Assembly: GCA_034509735.1 (NCBI GenBank)
Contig: JACGWO010000005.1
Location: 17,349,264 to 17,413,263, forward strand
Direction: 5' to 3'
Source: Sesamum alatum
Lineage: Eukaryota > Streptophyta > Magnoliopsida > Lamiales > Pedaliaceae
Length of the DNA: 64,000 nt
Shown here: piece by piece, positions 22,163 through 33,089 of the stretch
Layout of the letters: each line of letters begins with the position of its first letter
Numbering within the stretch: the first letter of the stretch is position 1
Notes under the pieces: generated by a model
Database searches by the model: none
What the model saw: only the letters and a program-made list of their open reading frames with translations
Told to the model about the DNA's origin: nothing
Made by a program: the position numbers and the translations under genes

Positions 22163-24157
22163 TGAAACAAATCGGTGGATCGTCCCGGGAATTGCGCGAA
22201 TGCGGAAGCGCGATAAAAATAAACATACGAAAAATAAAGCATGCTTTTAATTTAAAAGAACACGCTCAAAGGGTGTGCCCTTGAGGTTCCCGGGCGTTCG
22301 GTGTATCTCATGATCATAAAGCATGTAAAGAAGTCATGGAGGCCATAGAGTTGAAAATTAAAGAGGGACGAAAAAGTAAAACGAGACCTACCCGTTGTCG
22401 TTTTCGTCTTCAACGGCTATTGTTCCCCGTTTTCCACCAAGATCTCATTCTTGTGACCCTCCAAATCGTGACACACGATCCACCCACGTATCTTGCACGT
22501 CGTGCTAGCAACGAACAAGTGTATATTTTTTGGAGTGGATGAATCAACAACTCGTTATCAATTAACGGTATTGATTCATCTAAGTTCTAATGTTCCAAGA
22601 GCAAAAGAACTAAGAAAAAAATATTTTCTTGTTGGAGAAAGAGAGAGGGGCAGACGAGAGGTAGGAGAAGGGGAGAGTGTGTGTTGTGTGTGTTTTCAAG
22701 AATCATCACCCCTCAATTGTTTGGAGGCTAGAGGTTTATATACAGGAGGAGTTTAATCCTCTTTAAACTCCAACTCTAAGAACTCTAATTTGACTAGGAT
22801 TTTGACCTAGTCAAAGTCCTAGTCAAACTAGTGTTTGACCTAGTCAAACGAATCCTAGCCTTCCATCTCCCCTTTCCATCTCAACCGTTGATTTTAATTT
22901 AATGGAATATTTAAATCCCATTAAATATTCCAAAAGGCTAAAAGAATAAATATAATATAATAAATAAATATTATTATTTATTCTAAGCCCATTAAATCAA
23001 CCCTTTAATAAATCCTATTTATTAATTTAATTCCCTTTATCAAATAGAAGGAATTAATTTCTCCAAGAAAATATAGGACCCGATTAAATCTAATTTAATC
23101 ATTCCTTTACTCCAATATTTAATTCCAAATTAAATACTAAGTGTGTGTGGATAGTATGTGACTCTTTAGGTTCACCATTCAGCTAGACTTGGTCGGATTC
23201 CTAGAATCCGCCCGTTACCATGGGTGGCCATCTAGCAACGGTCCATGGCACTAGAGACTAGGTGAAATATTCGGGGATGAACATTTAGGCTCTAACAGTA
23301 CACTTGTCCTTCTATCTTTGATCTCATCACTTAGGGTCTAGGGCACGAAAAATACAGGTACCCATTTTGGACCTAAGTGTCGGTCTGTCCTTACTAAACG
23401 CCACAAGGGAAACCTTTCCCTTCTGTTCAGTTACGGTGGCCACAGATTTCAGGGACAAGACACAGAGCATACATGAGACTCAACTGTCAATACCTTTTTG
23501 ACAGGAGACAGATCCTTTCTTGGAAACTACTGTCACTTTGTACACCCGAGCTGCACTAGACATGGCTTATGACTACTCAAGAGTATTTTGGCAATCTCTC
23601 ACCATATCTAAGATACAGACCTGATGCACAGGTAAACTCAGCAGTTCCTCAAGTCAAAGGACTTGGCCTGTACCGTTGGAACCGGGAATACACGTCACAC
23701 CTTGCTGACCATACTCAAGGTCCTCCGTAAGACGGTTCCCGCGAGTCACCTCAGTCAGCTGCTTCCTAGCATGCTGACCCACTAACACTGCTTAGACGAC
23801 CTTCGTCACCCGTCGATGAAATACGACAGCAGATGCTTAGTGCAAGTCTCAAAGGGAATCCCGGTACCCATTTTCGGGATTCCTTGACTTGGAGATTTCC
23901 GGACTGATTCGGTAAGACTGATTTCATGGACCTACCTCCAAGCGTAGTCCCAGTCCCCGAAATCGTTTCTCAGTCCGTGGGCTTTGTTTGCGTAGTGAAC
24001 AGATATGTAAATGCAGATAAGTGAACGTAAACAAAGTATTGCCATATGAATTTTCACTTCTTTATTCATAAATATTTTTATCAAATACCAAAGAATTGTC
24101 TAGACATAGGTTACATATTCCTGCCAAAATTGGCTTACATGGTCACCTATTCTAACA
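22163..24157 (-). repeat. 5' LTR of complete Copia element (1995 bp)
   Basis: Near-identical to 14059-16056, with TG...CA ends and the primer-binding site next to its inner end. TATATAAA-like promoter at about 22736-22743 (minus strand). Flanked on the right by the CTACA target duplication (24158-24162). Confidence 0.97.
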
Positions 24158-25453
24158 CTACATATATACATAATTAATAAGACTATTGGAGTGTATCTAG
24201 GTACATCCTAAACATGTTTAGATACATTCCAATCAATCATAAACTAATCTTCAATCAAACATCTCATTTACAAGGTATGATCAAATCATACCAAGTCCTC
24301 TTGTCTAAGTCCCTAATAGGCATGTGGTGAACTACCGTCTGAGCCACCACAGCAGCTATGGCAACCAAGTCCTCCTATCTAAGTCCTTGATAGGCATGTG
24401 GTGGGTTCTGAGGAGGAACGGTTGGTGGAGTGCAGAGGGGGTTCCTAATTACAGTTGTCAAGAGGGTTTGCATAGCGGGTTTCTATGTGCTTCTCCTTGG
24501 TCTACCACTCGTTATCCTATTAGAAGATAAATAAAGAGTATCCATTTAGTGAAAAAGATCACAACGAGACTTACGGTGAATGTTAATATACACGTAGAAC
24601 CTTGTTGAAGTTAATACTTAACAACTAAAGGGAAATTAAATATATGGTTTCATAAAAAAATATCAAATACTTGGAATCTCTAATCGAGAGAAGCTAAAAA
24701 TGAAAAGTTTTCTATCTATGAGTGGACATGTTAGCCCATAACCAACATAAATTCAAATAATAGCATAAACTAATAAGTAATGGAGTCTAATATTTCCTAA
24801 CATGTTTAATTTTATAGCCTATTCACTCTATTACAGTCCTAGCAAGTGAATCTAATCCACTATGTTCTGATTCATGCGATTCTCATCATCTTCATTCTCA
24901 TTATCCTCAGTGTCCTCCCCAGGGTCCTCCTCGGGGTCCCTTTCAACTTGTGCTGTCATGAGGTTATCAATAACTTCTTTCAAGTTGAGTATCTCATGAT
25001 TCAAGGATTGTCTATCGTGCTTCAATCCCTAATCTCGGCCTGAAGTTGCTCCACTTGTGCTTTGCTAGCTTATGTTTGCTCTTCCAACTTCCTTTCTAAT
25101 TCAATAATTCTTTTTGTTCGCTCTCTACAATGAAGGTCCAACCTCATTGCATCATCCCTCTAGCATTCATTCTCCTTTCGACGTTTTTCTAGAAATTTGT
25201 GCAACTCTACCACAAATTTGCTAAGTCTCCACAATGTCCTAATACAGTTATCAGACAATCAGTCATATCTCTTGTAGGTTGGGGAAAGTCTCTCTGAGCT
25301 AATGTACATGGTCTCCCAAATGGTGCCATACCTATAAACACAAAATAAAAGCCTACATAAGTTGCCCCTAGAATTAATGCTGAGTTGTACTGTATTACTG
25401 CTATACTACAATCACGAATGGTAGTTACGATCCTACGGCCTGTCAAGCGCTAG
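24158..25453 (-). pseudogene. Continuation of the interrupted host sequence, with a broken unidentified ORF
   Basis: From CTACA (24158) the host sequence of the Copia insertion resumes. A word 'aagtcc.t.ataggcatgtggtg' occurs twice (24306-24329 and 24380-24403). On the minus strand from 25446 down to about 24846 a decayed frame reads MAPFGRPCTLAQRDFPQPTR and DCLI..LGHCGDLANLW, then a charged, coiled-coil-like part (RTKRIIELERKLEEQ), then an acidic tail (RDPEEDPGEDTEDNENEDDE). Stops and frame changes interrupt it. I do not recognise the family; an LTR-element accessory or Gag-like gene is possible. Confidence 0.4.
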
Positions 25454-26470
25454 AATAGGTGACCAAAAAGTTAAATTAATTGGCTGTTTTGGGAACTATT
25501 TGTCAATCTTTATCAAAGTAATATTACATTGGTGATTAGAGTAAGTATTCATCATATACTACTACTCACATTGAACGTCGTTTCAATGTCACAACAAATG
25601 CCCACAAACGAATGGTTAAACCGTGGAGTTGGGCTGTGCATAGGTTGGCAGCCGTGAAATCAACTTCTGATCGATCTGAAAAATGTTCCAAGTCGAGGAC
25701 CTTGAGATTAGGTATCGAGTGTCCTATAGAGAATTGCACTAAGTACTGCATTCACTGGGTGAGTGTCAAGTTTGTTGGTGCTAGACGTAGGTCGTTTATG
25801 TAATTTTAGTGAGTTAGTTGGCAAGGTAGTCGACGGACTTAATTGACTTGCGAGAATCGTCATATGGAAGCCTCAAAGGCTTGGTTGGTATGATCTGTAT
25901 TCCTGATTCCGATACTATGGGATTAGTCCTCGAACTTGAGGAATCATGGTAGTCACGTACATAGTAAACTGTATCTTGGATCTGGTGTGTGGTGACTGTA
26001 TCATAAGGAAGGCCATCATAAGCCTTATCCAGTGCAGTCGGAGTATGTAGCTAGGACGGTGGATCCAAGAAAGAATCTATCCCCCTTCGGTATTGTGACA
26101 GCGAGATTCCTATGCGCTCTAAGATGGTTTAGACTAAAAGTCTATGACCATAGTGATTGATCGAGTGGGAAGGAATTTCCTACGCTGATCAATAGAGTAA
26201 ACTCATCACGAGTATGAAGTATAGCTTCCTAGTCAAGGATGGGAATTGACGCTCAATTCCATTCCATAAACTAAGGCCGAGAGACGGTCGATAGTAGAAC
26301 CGTACCCGTATGGAACTCGAAGCCTAAATGTTCACGCCATGTATTCACCTAGTATCTAGTGCCATGGACTGTCGCTAGACAGCCACCCATGGTAACGGGC
26401 AATTTCTGGTTATAGGTTAATCAAAAAAATTGTACTGGTCACAAGTCCAAATCTAGCTTATGGTGATAAT
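25454..26470 (+). repeat. Copia LTR, family LTR-A, copy 4, truncated at both ends
   Basis: Begins TAGAATAGGTGACCAAAAAGT (first bases of the LTR replaced) and follows LTR-A copy 1 to the AAATCTAGCTTATGGTGA region, about half the LTR. Small frames at 25566-25803 are LTR sequence, matching those of copies 1 and 3. Confidence 0.7.
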
Positions 26471-27912
26471 TGTGTTGGTTATATACACACATACAGACAC
26501 AAATCTCGTAAGCTTAATTAACTACTGGGCCTAACTAACTACAACAACACATTGTATAATATAATATAGGCTTAAATACTTTTTGGTCCTGTAAGTTAGT
26601 CATTTTGACGTTTTAGTCCTTTATCCTTTTAGGGTAGCAAATAAGTCTTGTAACTTCTATTTCTTTTGCGATTTTGGTCCTTCAGTCGTCGGAATTTGCC
26701 AATATTTTTGAAAAAAATCATGTGCCTTGTACATGCTTTTTAATTTGGGGCTTTTATTCCTATTGATCGATTCAATGGACCAAAATAGCGAAAACTAAAA
26801 AGTTACAAGACCTATTTGTTATCTCCGAAAGATAAACGACTAAAACACCAAAATGCAAAAGATACAGAACAAAAATTTGCTTCCATACTGACAAAAATTG
26901 ACTGATAGGAACAAAATCCCGAATTTAAAAAAGCATGTGAAGAGCACATACTTTTGCCGACAATATTTACAAACTCCTGTGATTAAAGGACCAAAATTAT
27001 GATAATTTTAGACGTTACAGAACTTATTTGCTAGTCGAAAAAAGTAAAAACTAAAATACAAAAGATACAATATGAAAAATACATTTAAACCATATAATAT
27101 ACATCTGCATGAGCTCCAATTTAACTTACTAATTACACAACACCACTTTGTATCATACATATATGTTATGACTTCAAATTTAACTTAACTACACAACACC
27201 ACTTGTATAATATAATATAATATATGCATGACTTGTAATTTAACTTATGCACCTCTGATTCTGATCCCAATACGTAATACGTCAGTGCCCAACCGTGTAA
27301 AAATTTGACAATTCTATTCTCAATTTCCTACAGCTGCAAGAGTCTCAATCACATTTTTTCCTTTTAACACCTACCGAGATCATAATTGTTTGCTACCATA
27401 TTCTTATGAATTGGTTCATCAAGATAACATGAAATTTACCCATAATTATCTATGCGATTTATAAAACAACGCCCAATGTAAATGCTACTAAAACTACTAA
27501 TTGAAATGGAATTGTACCTCATTCTTGGAGTGATTCGGTGCTTTAGTTCCTTCATCGTTTGCTTCTATCACCGTCCCATCTAGAATTGACAAGATTTCTT
27601 TAGCCGATTCGTAGATAAAGATAAGAAATGAAGCTTTTGATAAATCCCACCTATGAAAGGTGTTGGTCAAAAATAGGATTTGAGAGTTTGAATATGTAGG
27701 AAATATTAAGTTTTTGAATAGTGGTTGACATATAGATGGACTTTAGGGGTTTGTTTAATTCTAAAACTCTCCAAAAATCTATCAAAATCCTCTTTTCTAT
27801 AATATATAAACTTGAAAATATGAGTAAATATGAGTAATATTAGTAGTAATAAGGATAATGTTAATATAATCTTAATTGCATTGCTATAGTATCTTAGTCA
27901 GGCCTTTACATT
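26471..27912 (-). repeat. Chromovirus LTR, copy 2, truncated, with MITE inside
   Basis: Equivalent to 8085-8858 of copy 1 (shared 'cagacacaaatctc', 'taactactgggcctaact', 'acaacaacacattgtataat', then the LTR end GGCCTTTACA at 27912). It is longer than copy 1 here because of an inserted MITE (26569-27091) and a local triplication of a unit with 'cacaacaccacttTgtat' at 27120-27245. The outer half of the LTR is missing, cut against LTR-A copy 4. Confidence 0.75.
26569..27091. mobile_element. MITE, Mutator-like, 523 bp, with 10-bp target duplication
   Basis: Terminal inverted repeats begin GGCTTAAATACTTTTTGGTCC (left, 26569) and GGTTTAAATGTATTTTTC (right, reverse complement from 27091). The 10 bases ATATAATATA lie on both sides (26559-26568 and 27092-27101). 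The empty site is preserved in chromovirus copy 1 near 8150 (TTGTATAATACAATATACAT). No coding sequence. A 9-11-bp duplication points to the Mutator superfamily. Confidence 0.8.
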
Positions 27913-28787
27913 CTCCCTCTTATAAAAATTTTCGTGAATGTACCTTGAACTGAAGAGGTGGGAATACTTATCACGCATAGCATTATCCATCTCCCATGTA
28001 GCGTCCTTTTCAGTATGGTTGGACAACTGCACTTTCACAAAGGATTTGCTCCTTTCTGTCGACAATTCTAATCGAAAACTCCTCATAGCTCAAGATTTTT
28101 TTTTACAAGGAGAGGTTTGGGTTCCAGTACATGCATCGAATCTGATATATAGTTTCTTAATTGTGACATGTGGAACACATTATGAATTCTTACTAGCGGT
28201 GGGGGTAAGGCTACCCGATAAGCCACTTCCCCTACCTTTCCAGTATGTCATATGGTCCCAATATCGAGGGCTTAATTTTCCACTCCTACCAAACGTACCA
28301 ACCCCGGCGTTAGGGCAATTTTAATGTACATCTTGTCTTTGGGGTGGAACTCTAGCGACCTTCTCTTTACTGCCCAACTATTTTGTCGATCGTAGGCCTC
28401 TTTAAGCCTTTGTCTAATGGTTACGACCTTTTCCATAGTCACTTCTACCAACTCCAGCCCCGTGATCACCTTTTCGCCTACTTCATTCCAGCACAATGGC
28501 GATTTACACCTCCTCCCATATAACGGTTCGTGCAAGGCCACGCCAATACTACTATAATAATTGTTATTGTATGAAAACTCTATTAATATCAGATAGTCGG
28601 TCCAACTCCCCTTGAAGTCAAGCACACAAGCTCTGAGCATGTCCTCTAAAGTTTGATTGTCCTTTCCGATTTCCCTTCTATTTGGGGGTGATAAGTTGTA
28701 CTAGGCTGCACTTTCATCCCTATTGTTTGTTGGAAACTTTTTCAAATCCTCTAGGTGAATCAAGGACCCAGATCCGACACTATGCTC
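27913..28787 (-). pseudogene. Chromovirus pol remnant: integrase C-terminus and chromodomain, copy 2
   Basis: Minus strand. At 28272-28640 a frame reads MLRACVLDFKGSW, LILIEFSYNNNYYSSIGVAL, PLYGRRCKSPLCWNEVGEK, the integrase C-terminal part of chromoviruses; at 27898-28086 a chromodomain remnant (FVKVQLSNHTEKDATWE, DKYSHLF) precedes the polypurine tract (AAGAGGGAGAA) and LTR. It corresponds to 8859-9780 of copy 1 and, like that copy's 3' part, ends just after GACACTATGCTCA; beyond 28787 lies pararetrovirus sequence. Confidence 0.75.
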
Positions 28788-29440
28788 ATAGGAATTAACT
28801 ATCAAGGTAAAAATAAGTTATTAGAATTCAATAGTTACATCTCGAGTAGAGAACACTTAATCGACTGCATTAAATGTGCTAAAGTGTTTTCTAAGTTTGA
28901 TTGCAAATATGATTTTTATCAGTTTAAAATGAAAAATGATTCAAAGAAATATACACCATTTCTACACCACAAGGCCAATATATCTAGAACGTACTTCCTA
29001 TAGGACTTGGAAATGCAACCCATATATTTAAAAGAAAAATGGATAATCTTTTTAAAAACTATATTGGGTTCATTTTGTCTACATATACGATATTTTGATT
29101 GCATCTGAAAATATGCCGGATAACATTAGCCATCTTGAGATACTTTCTGATGCATGCCACAGGGAAGGATTAGTGCTTTCTGAAAAGAAAACCATTATAA
29201 CAGTCAATAAAATTAAAGTTTTAGGAATTCTTATTGACGAAGCAGGTATCGAATTGCATGAACATATTGAGGAAAAATCCGCAATTTTTCTGACATACGT
29301 AAAGACAAGAAACAACTTCAAAGTTTCTTGGGAGTTGTCAATTTTGCAGGAGAGACACATTGGAGGTCGGGTTGCGGACGGAAAGTGTGGAGAGGCCGGA
29401 TACAAAGATGATATAATTCAAATAAAAATAAAAATATAAA
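28788..29440 (+). pseudogene. Endogenous pararetrovirus fragment: reverse transcriptase
   Basis: The plus strand encodes, in several frames, a Caulimoviridae-type RT: AKVFSKFDCKYDFYQFKM near 28880-28940, then the catalytic region (IGFILSTYTI, with the YVDD motif ruined) near 29060-29100, then ISHLEILSDACHREGLVLSE and KIKVLGILIDEAGIELH at 29120-29260. Stops and frame changes occur before 28990 and near 29080, and the part after 29300 is degraded. It is an old integrated copy, not a working virus. With the protease piece at 6281-6660 on the same strand it may be one disrupted insertion. Similar Ty3/Gypsy RT is the alternative, but the spacing and wording after the active site fit pararetroviruses better. 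Confidence 0.7.
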
Positions 29441-30445
29441 GAATAAATAAAAGTTTGCACATTGTAACTTTTTAGTATTTTCTTCTCAAATTTGTTGCAT
29501 ATAATTTTATGTTATTTATTGTTAATATATGAAAATAAATATGAATTGTTGAATAAAAAGATGTTATTGATCATTGATTTGGATGAAATGTTTTAGGACC
29601 ATTGATTTTCTTCAGTTTTAATTTGGAGTATTAATCAATTCAAAGGAAGATCCAACGGTGTTCAAATGAGGGTAAAAATATTTTTTTTAATTAAATCAAT
29701 TTAAAAAGAATAAATAACAAGAGGTGTGTTACACAACTCTCGTTAGGGGTATTTTGTACATTTTTTTTATAAAGAGAGGGAGGTAAGTTGAAGTCTCTTT
29801 TTTATCCAGGGAGTCATTTTTGCCTATTTCATATTCACACTAGGTAAATTGCAATTTACCTTATTATAGTGTATATAAGTTTGTTGGTCCTAATAAGTTA
29901 GACTACAATTGAACTGCATATATAGTTGCTCTTCTCTAACCTTTGTGTTGTCAATGTCATCCACTATGTTCTTGCTCCCGAACGCAACATAGCATGTGAG
30001 TGTATTTTGCGATGGATAGTGTATATATATCTTGATGTGTGACATTATGCAACATTCATGTCAATTTGGCTCGTGACTTTGGATAAGTTTTTAATTTTTT
30101 TCTTTTTTGGTGAAAGTGATGAATTATTATTATTATTTAAAATAAATTGATTATAATCATTTCTATTAAATGTCAATCTAATAAAGACAACTACAACAAT
30201 CATATAGCACATACTCTTACAGTAGAAATACCATACCTACTATACAGTAGACAACATTCACGCATTGATATGAAATCTCAATCTTAACCACTAGGCTAAG
30301 AGATCATGGGTGGATAAGTTCCAATTTTATAAAGAGAAAAATTTTAGATTATATATTCAATTTTTGAATAATTTGCAAGAAAACGCTGACTATTGTGTAC
30401 GGATAAGTTGAGCTTCATTATTGGTGATTTTTTTTTAATGATTAA
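29441..30445. other. AT-rich intergenic stretch
   Basis: No protein-coding gene seen. At 30265-30310 the minus strand has a tRNA-like word (TTAGCCTAGTGGTTAAGATTG) similar to a SINE A box, but no clear B box follows, so a decayed SINE is only possible. Confidence 0.5.
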
Positions 30446-30462
30446 AAATTTAAAATTGAAGT

Positions 30463-30747
30463 ACCGATGATTCTTTGCCCGAGTGGTAAGGTTGAGGTCC
30501 CACAACCAAGAGACCATGGGTTCGAGTACTACGAATGTAGGGAGTTGTTTGATTTGCAGGATGTTTGTATTATTGCTTTGATTAGTGTTGGTATACGTGA
30601 ATTTGTTATTATACAGTGGACTGAATAGATGTTGTTATACTGTGCACTGAATATTGTAATAGCAATTGGTCGCTTTAGAAACATTGTTGTATTTTCAAAT
30701 TAATAGATCATCACTCGTTATCCAATAAAAAAATTTAAAATTGAAGT
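30463..30747 (+). mobile_element. tRNA-derived SINE with 17-bp target duplication
   Basis: An A box (GCCCGAGTGGTAAGG, near 30478) and a B box (GGTTCGAGTACT, near 30519) give a pol III promoter of the tRNA type. The body continues to an A-rich tail (CCAATAAAAA) at 30730. The 17 bases AAATTTAAAATTGAAGT occur just before (30446-30462) and just after (30731-30747), a target duplication of LINE-type retrotransposition. About 270 bp, no coding capacity. Confidence 0.85.
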
Positions 30748-30947
30748 CCTAATATAGTCTTAGAAGTGTGAAATTGTGAATTCAAATGTCGTCGAACGTG
30801 AGAGGAAAAAGAATCAGTTTAGCTAATATTTTGATTGATGAAGAGCGTAATGAATTATCGATTTATATTCTGATATTGTTATTATTGCTAAAAAAAACTT
30901 TCGATTTATATCTTAGAATGTAATGATTCTTTTTTCTTTTAATTAGA
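30748..30947. other. AT-rich spacer
   Basis: About 200 bp between the SINE and the Helitron end; nothing recognised. Confidence 0.5.
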
Positions 30948-31200
30948 CTAGCAGTCCACGCGCACATGATGCATGAATAAATAAAAAATATAATAAAAAT
31001 GTTAATGTATATTAATCAATATATTTAAATTACGTACTTTTGTCAATTTTAATACATATATGATATATTTTAGACCAAAATTTAGTAGATCATTAACCAT
31101 ATATTGTTAATTACGTGATCTAAAATGATATTACGCAATATAATTAAGTAAATATTTTATAAATTAATTTACAAATTCACTTGATGAACAATCTATCTTT

Positions 31201-31460
31201 CTTATTATAAAATAGAAGGTTGTTTTTCTCTAATAAATGGTGGTTATCTCATATTTCTATCATCTTTTTTCAATTGTCCTCCAAAACAAAAATGAATTCT
31301 AAGTTGAATAAGTATTATGTATTAGGATTTTCAAGAATAACCACACTTTTTCAACTTAAAATTCGATTTTGTTTTGGAGGCGAAAATTTAAAAGAAGTGG
31401 TAAAAGTATGAGATAGCCGCCATTTATTAGAAGAAAACAATATTTCCTTTTATAGTAGTA
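31201..31460. repeat. Foldback (inverted-repeat) element, ~260 bp
   Basis: The left arm (31201-31315) and right arm (31338-31460) are reverse complements over most of their length: TCTAATAAATGGTGGTTATC pairs with GATAGCCGCCATTTATTAGA, and CCTCCAAAACAAAAATGAAT pairs with ATTCGATTTTGTTTTGGAGG. The short loop contains GTATTATGTATTAGGATTT. As RNA this would be a long hairpin. It looks like a small foldback MITE inserted in the Helitron; target duplication unclear. Confidence 0.8.
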
Positions 31461-32305
31461 CATATATATATCTCATTAGAAGACCGTTGAAATTATTAAT
31501 AATTTATTTTAACGTGCTAGAAACACATGATTATACAACATTCTGCTTTGAAAACTCAATATTCGACATATATTCGGATATTAGATATCAACAACCAGAA
31601 TGCATTGATCTTATACAAAAAACTCCTAATTAATTTCAAAACTAGCAGTTTCACACATGGTTCTCGCACGCATACTCTTTTTTAAGTATAAATTAAAATA
31701 AGTAGAAATAAAATTATAACCCGTGTGCAACACAACGTTTATATTAAGAAAATATTTAACTGTTAACTAATTGATAGCATATGCTAAATATGAAAGGAAA
31801 GCATTAAAATGTACAATCATAATTGAAATTTCAGTGATCTCTAAACTTGTAAGCTTTCCTCAACAATATTGTTTTCCAATTTCAATCTTTTATTTCCAAA
31901 AATACATGTACAAAACACAAACATACATCGAATAATGACAGGCCTCTTCTCTACTCTTTACTCTGTAATTTCTTTTATTTTTTTTCATTTTACTTTCCCT
32001 CTTCCCCATATATAGGGTCTAGAAAAAAGAAAATAGCAAAACTTCATATCAAATAGAATTCTTATAATGATCCATCTTATTAAAAATCCAACAAAGTCAT
32101 TGTGACACCCTCGACGTAACTATACTTTATCATTACTAATCATCATAATTTTTGCAATTGTAAGTTGTCTTATAAAAATTTTCATTTTAAAGTAATAAGA
32201 TAAATCCTATTTTTCCTTAATAATGACTAATTAGCCCCTCGATTATGAAAAAAAGAAATTCTATAGACGTCACAGTCATGTACATTGCAAATAATGGATC
32301 ATAGA

Positions 32306-32328
32306 ATATATATATATATATATATATA
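32306..32328. repeat. (TA)n microsatellite
   Basis: About eleven AT/TA units in a row. Confidence 0.95.
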
Positions 32329-33089
32329 AGCTATTTCGTTTCACCTCCAAATTTCAACAGCTTATAAGAAAAAAATTAACCTAATCAACTGGCTTCAGGA
32401 ACCTTGTAACATATAACATTAGTTGGTAATCTAAAATTCAACAAAATTTTAAACTACCGATGATATATACGCACCTGATTCATAAGCAATGGAAAACAAA
32501 TTCCAGTAAGCTATGTATCAGAGTCCAACACCCTACATAGAATTTAAACAAATCTAAACTAAAATATGATTGAAATAATTCAATAAATAAAAAAAAAAAA
32601 AAAAAATCCTCCAATGTTACCTCCAAACACGTAGAAACATTCTTCTCTTCCAACACAATTCTAATTTTTTTAGAATATCAATAGTCAAAAAAGAAAAAAA
32701 AAAATAGTACATAATTCATTCCAAAATCCTAAAGTTTCCCAAAATTTTGTGACTTGAGAATCTGCACCCACTTCCATTTCCTTCCAAACCCAAATGCCAG
32801 TTTCCTTCCATTATGCACGCAGAGAGAGACGATGGGTAATGGAGGGAGTGGGGGTGAGGGGGGTGTTAAGTTTGGAGCCATGGGTATTTTTGGTAGTTTA
32901 GAAATTTGATATGAGAACTGTCAAAATTTGTCAAATTTTTATTTTTGTCCTTTATAAATTAATAAATTTATTTTGTAGGGAAAAGGGATTGAATTTATTA
33001 TTCAAAAACAACCTGCAAATTCTATAAAAATTAATATATAACTGTCATTTTAGACGCAAAACAGCCTTTCCTTTTATAAATAGTATAGA

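Larger units (their letters stand above)
14059..24157 (-). mobile_element. Complete Ty1/Copia LTR retrotransposon, 10.1 kb, minus strand
   Basis: All structural parts are present: two LTRs (14059-16056 and 22163-24157), a 5-bp target duplication CTACA, a primer-binding site for tRNA-iMet (22150-22161), a long leader (20115-22149), gag, protease, integrase, RT and RNase H in Copia order, and a polypurine tract (16057-16070). I counted about thirty differences between the LTRs by eye, including a 6-base gap, so insertion is fairly recent but not new. The coding part has at least two in-frame stops and three frameshifts, so this copy cannot make its own proteins. Its 2-kb LTRs and 10-kb length fit the long-LTR Copia groups; I do not assign a lineage. 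Confidence 0.97.
30948..33089 (-). mobile_element. Non-autonomous Helitron 1 (2.1 kb)
   Basis: On the minus strand the element begins A|TCTATACTATTTATAAAAGG (5' end at 33089) and ends with a GC-rich palindromic stretch then GTGGACTGCTAG|T (30951-30948). These are the classic Helitron signatures: TC start, hairpin close to the 3' end, CTAG terminus, insertion between A and T, no target duplication. The interior is AT-rich with no Rep/helicase; it contains a foldback element (31201-31460) and a (TA)n run. Seen: both termini. Known: Helitrons transpose by a rolling-circle Rep/helicase supplied in trans. Confidence 0.8.

Noticed and set aside
30265..30310. Possible second SINE on the minus strand (A-box-like TTAGCCTAGTGGTTAAGATTG)
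   Set aside because: No B box at the right distance and no target duplication; could be a relic but cannot be supported.
31220..31411. 63-codon frame
   Set aside because: Lies in the foldback and reads through both arms; no protein features.
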